Below are positions 54,640-62,331 of a stretch of 64,000 bases of DNA, piece by piece; position 1 is the stretch's first letter, and every line of letters begins with the position of its first letter. Origin of the DNA: Hyphomicrobiaceae bacterium (lineage in GTDB: Bacteria > Pseudomonadota > Alphaproteobacteria > Rhizobiales > Hyphomicrobiaceae); contig JAURWC010000074.1 of NCBI GenBank assembly GCA_030655135.1, positions 1 through 64,000 on the forward strand, in the 5' to 3' direction. Under the pieces are notes generated by a model. The model did no database searches. It was not told the DNA's origin and saw only the letters and a list, made by a program, of their open reading frames with translations. Both the position numbers and the translations under genes were made by a program.

Positions 54640-55170
54640 CTACGCAGCGTCCTGCATCATGGCGAGGACATCGGCGGCGTGCCCAGCGGGATCGCTCACC
54701 GGATAGATCAAACGAACGAGCTCGCCGTCGCGAATGATAAGCGTGAGCCGTTTCAAATAGAGAACGCCGCCTGTCTCGAAAGTGGGAAGCGACAGCGCGG
54801 ACCGAAGCGCGCCGCCCGCGTCGCTGAGCAAGGCGAACGGCAATTTGCAGCGATCGCTGAACTCTTGCTGATAGCCCGTATCCTGGCCGCTGATGCCGAA
54901 TACGCCGGCGCCTACCGCATGGAATTGCGCGTGGAGATCTCGGAAGCCTGCGGCCTCGGGCGTCGAACCGTGCGCGCCGGGGATGTCATCCCAGTTGGGC
55001 GGATCGGGCAAACCAGGGCGGCCTGTCCAGGGATAGATATAGAACACGTTGAGCCCGCGCTGCCCGGCCAGCGAGATCGCCCCACCGTGCGTGCTGGGCA
55101 GCGCGATATCCGGCAACGCCAGCCCCGGCACGAGATGGCGCGCGGCACCGTCGTTGGCGAGCGCCGCCAC
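54640..55170 (-). CDS. Peroxiredoxin-fold protein lacking the catalytic cysteines
   Basis: A 176-aa AhpC/TSA-like protein. The core matches peroxiredoxins in layout (IYPWTGRPGLP ... LPFALLSDAGGALRSALSLPTF ... LKRLTLIIRDG). In relatives I recall, the segment after IPGA reads GCTPQSCAFRD, with the peroxidatic Cys. Here it is GSTPEAAGFRD, so both Cys are gone. The only Cys left is in DRCKLPF. Peroxidase activity is therefore doubtful. The GTG start lies 1 nt after the smpB stop, so it is coupled to smpB. Confidence 0.75.
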   Translation of the reverse strand: MAALANDGAARHLVPGLALPDIALPSTHGGAISLAGQRGLNVFYIYPWTGRPGLPDPPNWDDIPGAHGSTPEAAGFRDLHAQFHAVGAGVFGISGQDTGYQQEFSDRCKLPFALLSDAGGALRSALSLPTFETGGVLYLKRLTLIIRDGELVRLIYPVSDPAGHAADVLAMMQDAA

Positions 55171-55171
55171 C

Positions 55172-55648
55172 TCAGCCCTTGTCGCGCATGATGCGCTGCT
55201 TTTCTCGGTTCCAGTCGCGCTTCTTGTCGTCTTCGCGCTTGTCGTGCAGCTTCTTGCCCTCGGCCAAAGCCAGCTTCAGCTTGGCCTTGCCGCGTTCGTT
55301 GAAATACAGTTCCAGCGGCACGATGGTCATGCCCTTGCGTTCCACCGCGATCGCCAGCTTGTGGATCTCGGCGGCGTGCAACAGCAGTTTGCGCTTGCGG
55401 CGCGGCTCGTGCTGGAAGAAGCGGCCGGCATCCTGGTACGTGGGGATGTAGGCGTTGACGAGATAAAGCCCGTCCTTCTCGGCGTCGGCATAGCTTTCGG
55501 CGATGTTGGCGTGACCCGAGCGTAGCGACTTCACCTCCGTGCCGGTCAGCATGATGCCGGCCTCCCACGTGTCCGTGATGAAGAATTCGTGCCGCGCCTT
55601 GCGGTTCTCGGCCACCGTCTTGTGGCCGTCCTGTTTTTTAGCGGCCAT
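55172..55648 (-). CDS. smpB: SsrA-binding protein
   Basis: A 158-aa protein that binds tmRNA and delivers it to stalled ribosomes (trans-translation). Signature blocks are [33 protein letters not shown] and [28 protein letters not shown]. The basic C-terminal tail is intact. The tmRNA gene (ssrA) is not in the window. It follows dapA by 24 bp on the same strand. Confidence 0.96.
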   Translation of the reverse strand: MAAKKQDGHKTVAENRKARHEFFITDTWEAGIMLTGTEVKSLRSGHANIAESYADAEKDGLYLVNAYIPTYQDAGRFFQHEPRRKRKLLLHAAEIHKLAIAVERKGMTIVPLELYFNERGKAKLKLALAEGKKLHDKREDDKKRDWNREKQRIMRDKG

Positions 55649-55672
55649 GGCCTTCTTCGATCCTTCGCGCCG

Positions 55673-56581
55673 TTACTCGGCGGCTCGGGCTTCGGCCACG
55701 TTCGGCCCTGTGAGGCCGAGCTTGTCAAGCACGGCGTCAACCGCCTGCTTGGTGGCTTCGCTAACCGGGACGAGCGGCAGGCGCATCTCTGGCCCGCAGA
55801 TGCCAAGACGGGAGACGGCGTACTTCACCGGACCGGGATTGCTTTCGATGAACAGCACGTCGTGCAGCGGCATCAGCTTGTCCTGCAAGGACAGCGCGGT
55901 CTTGTAGTCGCCGGCCAGCGTCGCGTTCTGGAAGTCGCGACACAGGCGCGGGGCGACATTGGAGGCAACCGAGATGCAGCCGTGGCCGCCGTGCGCGTTG
56001 AACGCCAACGCGGTGCCGTCTTCGCCAGAGAGCTGATTGAAGCCGGGCCCCATTGCCGCGCGCTGCTGCGAGACGCGCTGCAGGTTGCACGTCGCGTCCT
56101 TCACGCCCGTGACGTTCTTCAGATCGTGGAAGCAGCGCGCCATCGTGGCGACCGACATGTCGACGACCGAGCGTCCCGGAATGTTGTAGATAATGATGGG
56201 CACATCGACGGCGTCGTTGATCGCCTTGTAGTGGGCGTACATGCCATCCTGGGTCGGCTTGTTGTAGTACGGCGTCACGATCAGCACACCGGCGGCACCC
56301 GCCTTCTTGGCATGCTGGGCCAGGTCGATGGCTTCGTCGGTGGAGTTGGAGCCGGCACCGGCGATGACCGGCACGCGGCCGTTCGCCGTGTCGATGCACA
56401 GCTCGACGACGCGCTTGTGCTCTTCATGGCTGAGGGTGGGGCTTTCGCCCGTGGTGCCCACCGGCACCAAGCCATGCGTGCCTTCCGCAATCTGCCATTC
56501 GACCAGCCGGCGGAATGCCGCCTCGTCGAGCGCACCACCCTTGAACGGCGTAATGAGCGCCGTGTACGAGCCCGTAAACAT
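55673..56581 (-). CDS. dapA: 4-hydroxy-tetrahydrodipicolinate synthase
   Basis: A 302-aa aldolase-class enzyme that condenses pyruvate and aspartate semialdehyde in lysine and meso-DAP synthesis. The Schiff-base Lys is in [12 protein letters not shown] and the catalytic Tyr in [11 protein letters not shown]. The signature [17 protein letters not shown] is conserved. Together with hom at 28 kb, the window holds both branches from aspartate semialdehyde. The dapA-smpB order is usual in this order. Confidence 0.97.
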   Translation of the reverse strand: MFTGSYTALITPFKGGALDEAAFRRLVEWQIAEGTHGLVPVGTTGESPTLSHEEHKRVVELCIDTANGRVPVIAGAGSNSTDEAIDLAQHAKKAGAAGVLIVTPYYNKPTQDGMYAHYKAINDAVDVPIIIYNIPGRSVVDMSVATMARCFHDLKNVTGVKDATCNLQRVSQQRAAMGPGFNQLSGEDGTALAFNAHGGHGCISVASNVAPRLCRDFQNATLAGDYKTALSLQDKLMPLHDVLFIESNPGPVKYAVSRLGICGPEMRLPLVPVSEATKQAVDAVLDKLGLTGPNVAEARAAE

Positions 56582-56611
56582 GTAAAGCAGCCTCAGATTT
56601 TCCCGGTCCGT

Positions 56612-56626
56612 GGGCGCCAGGCGCCC
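56612..56626. promoter_or_regulatory. GC palindrome in the dapA leader
   Basis: GGGCGCCAGGCGCCC is a perfect 7-1-7 inverted repeat, 31 bp upstream of the dapA start. It could be an operator or an mRNA leader hairpin. No known regulator site is matched. Confidence 0.35.
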
Positions 56627-56779
56627 GGCCGATCAAGCTTATCCTTGTTTTTGCCGCGTTGCTCGGGCCTAAACGTGCACCGGTTACGGCAATTCGGGGC
56701 GGAGATTAGGCGGTTGCTTGACCCGCTGCAAGCCGACGCCGCGCCGTGATTGCGGGATATTTCCTTTGAGGATTGCCAT

Positions 56780-58969
56780 TTGCTGGATCAGGCGAAGTTG
56801 AAAGCCCGTATCGCGGGCGCCGCTGCGGGCCTGCTCGCTGTTTTGGCCGGGGGACTGGCCCCGGCGGCCGGCCAAGACGCCGCACCGGCCGCAGCGCTGC
56901 AAAAGCTGCCAAAGCCGGTGTCGCCCTCCAAGGCGGAGGCCCAGTATCTCGCGCGGCTCGATAAGGCGCTGTCGCCGATCCGCAATCACCAGCTGTCGGC
57001 GGAGGACGCCGCGGCCGTGCGCGACGCCTTCCAGGCCATTTCCAAGCAGCAGGCATCTGCAATCGCCGGCATCCGCGCGCGCATCAGCGATCCGGTCGCG
57101 CAGAAGCTGGTCGACTGGGCGCGGTTGCGCGCCGGCTACGGCACGCCGCAGGAATTCAAGACGTTCCTGGCGCAGAACCCCGCCTGGCCCTCGCGCGACA
57201 CGCTGATCGATCGCATGGACGAAGCCCTGTTCGTACAGGGCGGCAACGTGACGGCCGTCACGTCATACTGGAAGGACGGCAAGCCGCAGACCGGAATGGG
57301 CATGGGCACGTTGGCCGCGGCCTATCAGGCGGCCGGAGACCAGGGCAAGGCCAAGGCACTGGCTGCGAAGGCGTGGCGCGAGGAAAATATTCCAGCGAAC
57401 TTCGAGGGCCGGTATCTGCAGCGGCTGGGCGGATTGCTGACGGCTGCCGACCACAAGTGGAAGCTCGACCGGCTCATCATCGACGACGTGCGCTGGCAGG
57501 GTGACCGCAAGGAGCGCGCGGCGATCGCGCGCCGCGTCATCGCGCTGCTGCCGGAAGCCGACCGCGCCAAGGCGGAGGCACGGCTGGCCGTGTTCATGAC
57601 CGGCGGCAAGGCGCAGCCGGCCGGCCTCCAGGGCAGCGGCGGCCAGGGCGATTGGGGGCTGGTGTTCTCGCGCATCCAATCGCTGCGCAAGGCGGGCCAG
57701 ACGGACGAAGCGGCGCGCCTGATGCTGTCGGCACCGACCGATCCTGCGAAGATCGTCAGCCCTGACGAATGGTGGGTGGAGCGGCGCGCCAATGCCTATG
57801 AGGCGCTGAAGCGCGGCAAGGCGAAACTGGCATACGACCTCGTGCGCGATGCGGGACCACTTACGGTGAACCCGCTCAAGGAACAGCAGTTCATGGCCGG
57901 CTGGCTGGCGCTGCGCTACCTTAAGGATCCGGCACTGGCCAAGCCGCACTTCTCAGCCTTTGCGAAAGCTGCCGACGGACCGCTGAGCCGCGCCAAATCG
58001 CAATACTGGCTTGGCCGCATGGCCGAAGCCAATGGCGATACCGCTGCGGCCCAGGGCTACTATCGTGTTGCCACCAAAGAGAGCGACACGTTCCACGGCC
58101 TGCTCGCCATGCAGCAGCTGAAGGACGGCCGCCTGGCATTGAACGTCGAGCCGCCGCAGGCGCCCAGTAACGAGCAGATCGCGCAGTTCGTCGGGCTCGA
58201 TGCTGTGAAGGCTGTCGGCGTGGCCAAGAAAGCCGGCATTACGCCCGGCATCATGAAGGCATTCGTCATCCACTTGCGTGCCTACCTTGACAGCGAGGCC
58301 GAGGTCGCCATGACGGCGCATCTGGCCGAGGTCATTGGCGACACACAGCTGGCCGTACAGACCGGCAAGGCCGCCATCGCGCGCGGCCTAAACTTGGCGA
58401 TCTACGCCTATCCCGTACATCCTTTCCCGGCCTACACCCCGCTGCGCAAGCCGCCGGAGCCCGCTTACCTGCTCGGCATCGCGCGCCAGGAGACGGAGTT
58501 CAACAAACTCACTGTATCGGGCGCCGGCGCAAAGGGCCTGCTGCAGGTGATGACGGTGACGGCGCAGCACGTGTGCAACGACTACAAGATCAAGTGCGAT
58601 ATCCCGCGGCTCCTGTCTGACATCGAGTACAACACGATGATCGCGTCGGCCTACATCTCCGATCGCATGCAGGAATTCTCCGGCTCCTACATTCTTGGCG
58701 CGGCTGGCTACAACGCCGGGCCAGGGCGCGCGCGCCAGTGGATCCGCGAGTTCGGCGATCCGCGCGATCCTAAGGTCGATCCGATCGACTGGATCGAGCG
58801 CATTCCCATTCAAGAAACGCGCGAGTATGTCAGCAAGGTTCTCGCAAACATCCAGATGTATCGTTCACGCCTGGGACAGGAACCGGCATTGCGGTTGACG
58901 GAAGATCTGGTGCGGGGCCGGTCTGGCGGCGCACGCAAGAGCGTGCAAGACGTGAGCACCGACGGCTGA
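56780..58969 (+). CDS. slt: Soluble lytic murein transglycosylase (Slt70-like)
   Basis: A 729-aa periplasmic peptidoglycan lyase that forms 1,6-anhydromuropeptides. It has a signal peptide (AGLLAVLAGGLAPAAG) and a long alpha-superhelical U/L region (about 60-540). The C-terminal catalytic domain carries IARQETEFNKLTVSGAGAKGLLQVM (catalytic Glu in RQE) and AAGYNAGPGRARQW. The second residue of the usual ES motif is Thr here. The TTG at 56780 with GAGGAT just upstream is the likely start, as the signal begins there. It is divergent from dapA. Confidence 0.92.
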   Translation: MLDQAKLKARIAGAAAGLLAVLAGGLAPAAGQDAAPAAALQKLPKPVSPSKAEAQYLARLDKALSPIRNHQLSAEDAAAVRDAFQAISKQQASAIAGIRARISDPVAQKLVDWARLRAGYGTPQEFKTFLAQNPAWPSRDTLIDRMDEALFVQGGNVTAVTSYWKDGKPQTGMGMGTLAAAYQAAGDQGKAKALAAKAWREENIPANFEGRYLQRLGGLLTAADHKWKLDRLIIDDVRWQGDRKERAAIARRVIALLPEADRAKAEARLAVFMTGGKAQPAGLQGSGGQGDWGLVFSRIQSLRKAGQTDEAARLMLSAPTDPAKIVSPDEWWVERRANAYEALKRGKAKLAYDLVRDAGPLTVNPLKEQQFMAGWLALRYLKDPALAKPHFSAFAKAADGPLSRAKSQYWLGRMAEANGDTAAAQGYYRVATKESDTFHGLLAMQQLKDGRLALNVEPPQAPSNEQIAQFVGLDAVKAVGVAKKAGITPGIMKAFVIHLRAYLDSEAEVAMTAHLAEVIGDTQLAVQTGKAAIARGLNLAIYAYPVHPFPAYTPLRKPPEPAYLLGIARQETEFNKLTVSGAGAKGLLQVMTVTAQHVCNDYKIKCDIPRLLSDIEYNTMIASAYISDRMQEFSGSYILGAAGYNAGPGRARQWIREFGDPRDPKVDPIDWIERIPIQETREYVSKVLANIQMYRSRLGQEPALRLTEDLVRGRSGGARKSVQDVSTDG

Positions 58970-59020
58970 ATTGATGTGACGGCGACGCCGGTGCGCTTGA
59001 GTTGAATACGGGGGATCACG

Positions 59021-59938
59021 ATGGCGGCTGGCGACGGCTTCAAGGACATCACATTCACGTCCCGCGATGGTTTGAAGCTGCACGCGCGGCACTATCCCGC
59101 GGCGCGGCCGGCCACGAACCGGCGCGCGGTCGTTTGCCTTCCTGGCCTCACGCGCAACGGCCGCGACTTCCACGATTTTGCCCTGGCTCTCGCATCCCAT
59201 GCGGGCCAACCGCGCGACGTCTTTACCGTCGACTATCGCGGTCGCGGCTATTCGGAGTGGGATCCGGACTGGAAAAACTATGCCGTGCCGATCGAGATGC
59301 TCGACGTGATCGACTTCATGACGTCAGCGGGCCTTTCCGATGCGGCAATCGTCGGCACGTCGCGCGGCGGCTTGATCGCGATGATCATGGCGGCGGCCCA
59401 GCCGCGGCTGATGGGCTGTGTGGTGATGAACGACATTGGCCCCGTCATCGAGCGCAAGGGACTGACGCGTATTTCAGCCTACGTCGGCCGCATGCCGCTG
59501 CCACGCAGCTGGAAGGAGGCAGAAAAGCTCGTCGCCGACATGAGCCGCAAGGCTTTTCCCGCCGTGGCCGAGAGCGAGTGGGAGGCCGTCGCGCGACAGT
59601 GGTTCAACGAGCGCAATGGCCGGCCGGCGCCCGGCTACGACCCGAAGCTTTCGCACGCGATGTCGGTTCTAGATAAGCCGGCACCCGCGCTGTGGCCGCA
59701 GTTCGAGGCACTGAAGCGCGTTCCCCTGCTGGTGCTGCGCGGGGAGACATCCGACATTTTATCGAGCGAGACGGTCGACGAGATGCGGCGGCGGCATCCC
59801 GCATGCTCGGCCTACACGGTCAAGGGCCAGGGGCATGCGCCGCTGCTGCGCGATGCCGCAAGTATCGCTGCCGTCTACGAATTTCTGGAAGCTGCCGAGG
59901 CGGCGGAACAGCCGGCTCACGCCTTGGCTGACCAATAG
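59021..59938 (+). CDS. Alpha/beta hydrolase
   Basis: A 305-aa hydrolase of the epoxide-hydrolase/haloperoxidase-like group. The nucleophile elbow is VGTSRGGLIA (Ser), and the catalytic His is in VKGQGHAPLL. An oxyanion region CLPGLTRNGRDFHDFAL and a lid with PVIERKGLTRI are visible. The substrate is unknown. GGGGGAT lies upstream of the ATG. It follows slt by 51 bp and may be cotranscribed. Confidence 0.88.
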   Translation: MAAGDGFKDITFTSRDGLKLHARHYPAARPATNRRAVVCLPGLTRNGRDFHDFALALASHAGQPRDVFTVDYRGRGYSEWDPDWKNYAVPIEMLDVIDFMTSAGLSDAAIVGTSRGGLIAMIMAAAQPRLMGCVVMNDIGPVIERKGLTRISAYVGRMPLPRSWKEAEKLVADMSRKAFPAVAESEWEAVARQWFNERNGRPAPGYDPKLSHAMSVLDKPAPALWPQFEALKRVPLLVLRGETSDILSSETVDEMRRRHPACSAYTVKGQGHAPLLRDAASIAAVYEFLEAAEAAEQPAHALADQ

Positions 59939-60347
59939 CCTTATGCAGGACCAGGTTATCCACAGATTTGACTCTCGATGCCCTCGCCGGCACAATCAGC
60001 CTACGCCACAATAAGAACCGCAGTGGCGCTCTTGTCGGAACACTTTGACTATGGCAACGATTAACCAATTAAAGCTGACAAGAGTAATTGCGATGCGTAG
60101 ATTTTTGCATGTTGCGACCACAGTCGTGATGTTTTCCTTTGCTGCCGCTGGTCTGGTCATCCTCATCATGATGCCGAAGCTGTAGCGTCCCCAAGCGCCA
60201 CGTCACGGGACTCGCCTCTGGTTCATATGCTGTAGCCGGGCGCGACACACTTGATCGATCAAGCGGTGCGCGGCGCGCTGTACCCTCGTCGGATAACCAG
60301 GCCACGTCACGAGGCACGCACCATATCCGGCGCGTGCCTACCTGGCG
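59939..60347. other. Intergenic region with a candidate tiny gene
   Basis: Apart from the possible 30-residue membrane peptide at 60093-60185, no feature is seen. Confidence 0.4.
60093..60185 (+). CDS. Possible 30-residue single-span membrane peptide
   Basis: The frame encodes a basic start (MRRFLHV) and one hydrophobic stretch (VVMFSFAAAGLVILIMM), ending PKL. Topology and size fit known small membrane proteins. The ribosome-binding site is weak (AAGAG about 10 nt upstream), and no neighbour supports it, so this is tentative. Confidence 0.35.
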   Translation: MRRFLHVATTVVMFSFAAAGLVILIMMPKL

Positions 60348-62129
60348 CTAGACCTCGCCACGGTCGACGCGGCGGGAGAACTCGGTCTGGCCGCCAGACG
60401 CCAGAATGCGCGCCTGCTCGATCCAGTTTTCGCGCTCGATGCGGCCCTTGAAGTCCAAGACTTCGCTGATGCGTTCGACGTCGCTCGCCGACCAGTTGGC
60501 CACCTGCTCATAGCTGGTGATGCCAAGTGAATTCAGCTTCTTCTCGATCAGCACGCCGATACCGCGGATGCGCTTCAGGTCGTCGAGAGCGCCGCGCACG
60601 AACTCCGCATCGTCCCCGAGCAGAGCCTCTGCGCGCACGGAGCGCAAGCCGGTCAGGCCGGAGCGGCTGCCCGGTTCGGCGTTATCGTCTTCCGGTTCCG
60701 CTTCCCCGTCCGTAGGAGCCGCCGCAGCGGAGTGTTCAGCACTGTCGGTGTTTTCACGGATGGCGTCAGCGAGCTTGGCAGGCCGTGGCGGTGCATCGGT
60801 TTGCGGTGCGGGCCGCGAGTACGACGCGACCATGGCGGCTGCAGCTGCCGCAGCCGCTGCCGTGGCAATATCGGCAGCACCCGCAGGCGTCGCATGACGT
60901 GGCGCTTCGGCAGCCGGCGGTGGAGCGTCTTGCGCGCCTCCCGCCAGCAGGCGAGCTTGATCGATCCAATACTCGTCCTGGATGCGGCCAAAGAAGCCCA
61001 GGGTCTGGCTCATGCGGCGCACGTCGTCGGCATTCCAACTGGCGATCTCGGCGAATCGTGTCACCCCGGCGTAGTTGAGCCGCGCGGCAAGCACCTGATC
61101 AATGCCATGGATACGTGTCAGATCGTCGGCCTCGCCGGCTCCGCCCGCGCCTGAAGCGCGCTCAGCTGCAATGCCGGCAGCCGCTGCCAGCGCCGTCGCA
61201 ACGTGCGTGGCCTTGGTCTCGATGACGCGCTCGTCCTCGGGTGCGGGTTCCGGTTCGAGTTCGAGCGGCACGCTCGTGGCCGGCGCCGCGCCAGCACCGC
61301 CGAGCGCGACAGACGCATAGGTCTGCCCCTCGGGCGGGACTGAAAAATCATCTGGATCCGCCGGCACCGGCAGCTCGAAGTCTACGGCCGGAGCTTCCGG
61401 CTGAGGCACGTATGCGACGCCCGCCGCTATGGCCTCGTCGATGTAAGTCTGATGCGGCGGCTCGGGCGCGTCCTGAGGACGTTGCGGCGTCGGAATGGCC
61501 ACGCGGGGCACAGGCAGCGGCTCAGGCGCCGGTCCCGGCATCTGCGGTGGCGGCAAATCGGCCTCGACGATTGCAGGCGGCGGCAGCATCGACCCGTCGT
61601 GGCTGGCGACGGCAATGGCGTTGTACGTATCGCCATCCGTCAGCGTGCCCTCTGCAAATTCGATCGAATTTGTCGCTTCTGGATCGTCCTGGCGCGATAC
61701 CAAAGGAATGTCGAGCGGAGCATCCGGCTCGGGTTCGGGCTGCAGCGGCACCTCTTCCGCATACGGCGGCGGCGCTTCCGGTGCAGGCGGGGGAGGAGGT
61801 GGCGGCACTGGCAACGGCTGGACTTCAATGACCGGTCCAGCTTGGCGAACGTTCGCCTGCTGTACGGGCGCTTCGGCCACGTCACCCGTTAGCGCACGCT
61901 CGAAGCGTTGCGCTTCGGCGCGCGTGACCACAACGGGTGCTGCCGTCGTGGCAGCAGCGACCGCAGCTGAGCGCTGCACGACCGGTGGAACATCCACATG
62001 CAGCGTATCATCCGGCAAGTCATCGCCAGCAAAGCGGTGCAAGCTTCGCTTGAAGACGCAGGCCAACGCCGCGCCCAATACGAAGGCCGCAAGCATCAAC
62101 AGAAACGTCTGCAGTACCAACATATACAT
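60348..62129 (-). CDS. Membrane-anchored protein with two helix-hairpin-helix-like modules
   Basis: A 593-aa protein. An N-terminal helix (LQTFLLMLAAFVLGAALACVF) followed by KRSLHR suggests that the rest is cytoplasmic. Residues 45-320 are Pro/Ala/Glu-rich and probably disordered. Two similar domains of about 60 residues follow. One has LTRIHGIDQVLAARLNYAG and LGFFGRIQDEYWIDQARLLA. The other has LKRIRGIGVLIEKKLNSLG and LDFKGRIERENWIEQARILA. They resemble the HhH-like domain fused to NuoE and other proteins in alphaproteobacteria, with possible nucleic-acid or protein binding. GGAGAG precedes the ATG. It is the third gene of the cluster. Confidence 0.75.
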   Translation of the reverse strand: MYMLVLQTFLLMLAAFVLGAALACVFKRSLHRFAGDDLPDDTLHVDVPPVVQRSAAVAAATTAAPVVVTRAEAQRFERALTGDVAEAPVQQANVRQAGPVIEVQPLPVPPPPPPPAPEAPPPYAEEVPLQPEPEPDAPLDIPLVSRQDDPEATNSIEFAEGTLTDGDTYNAIAVASHDGSMLPPPAIVEADLPPPQMPGPAPEPLPVPRVAIPTPQRPQDAPEPPHQTYIDEAIAAGVAYVPQPEAPAVDFELPVPADPDDFSVPPEGQTYASVALGGAGAAPATSVPLELEPEPAPEDERVIETKATHVATALAAAAGIAAERASGAGGAGEADDLTRIHGIDQVLAARLNYAGVTRFAEIASWNADDVRRMSQTLGFFGRIQDEYWIDQARLLAGGAQDAPPPAAEAPRHATPAGAADIATAAAAAAAAAMVASYSRPAPQTDAPPRPAKLADAIRENTDSAEHSAAAAPTDGEAEPEDDNAEPGSRSGLTGLRSVRAEALLGDDAEFVRGALDDLKRIRGIGVLIEKKLNSLGITSYEQVANWSASDVERISEVLDFKGRIERENWIEQARILASGGQTEFSRRVDRGEV

Positions 62130-62173
62130 CGGTCAACTCTCCCGCGCGGAACGGCGCCAAGCCGTGCGCATCG

Positions 62174-62275
62174 TTACTCGTCTTGCGTTTGTCCGCACGA
62201 AATCCAGCCCACCAGCAGGCCGATGGCGAAGGCCACCGCCACGTACCAGATCAGCTTGAAAAACAGATACTCCAT
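62174..62275 (-). CDS. 33-residue single-span membrane protein
   Basis: The short frame reads MEYLFFKLIWYVAVAFAIGL, continues with one hydrophobic helix and ends in a polar CGQTQDE tail. GGAG is positioned 8 nt before the ATG. It lies in the gap between the OmpA-like gene (stop at 62332) and the HhH gene (start at 62129), in the same direction with gaps of 56 and 44 bp. Such a tiny gene is easily missed by automatic annotation. The layout suggests a subunit or regulator of an envelope complex (inference). Confidence 0.65.
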   Translation of the reverse strand: MEYLFFKLIWYVAVAFAIGLLVGWISCGQTQDE

Positions 62276-62331
62276 GGTGAACTCCAAACTTTCCTGGCCC
62301 AAACTTTCACGGGGCCCAAACATTCACAGCG

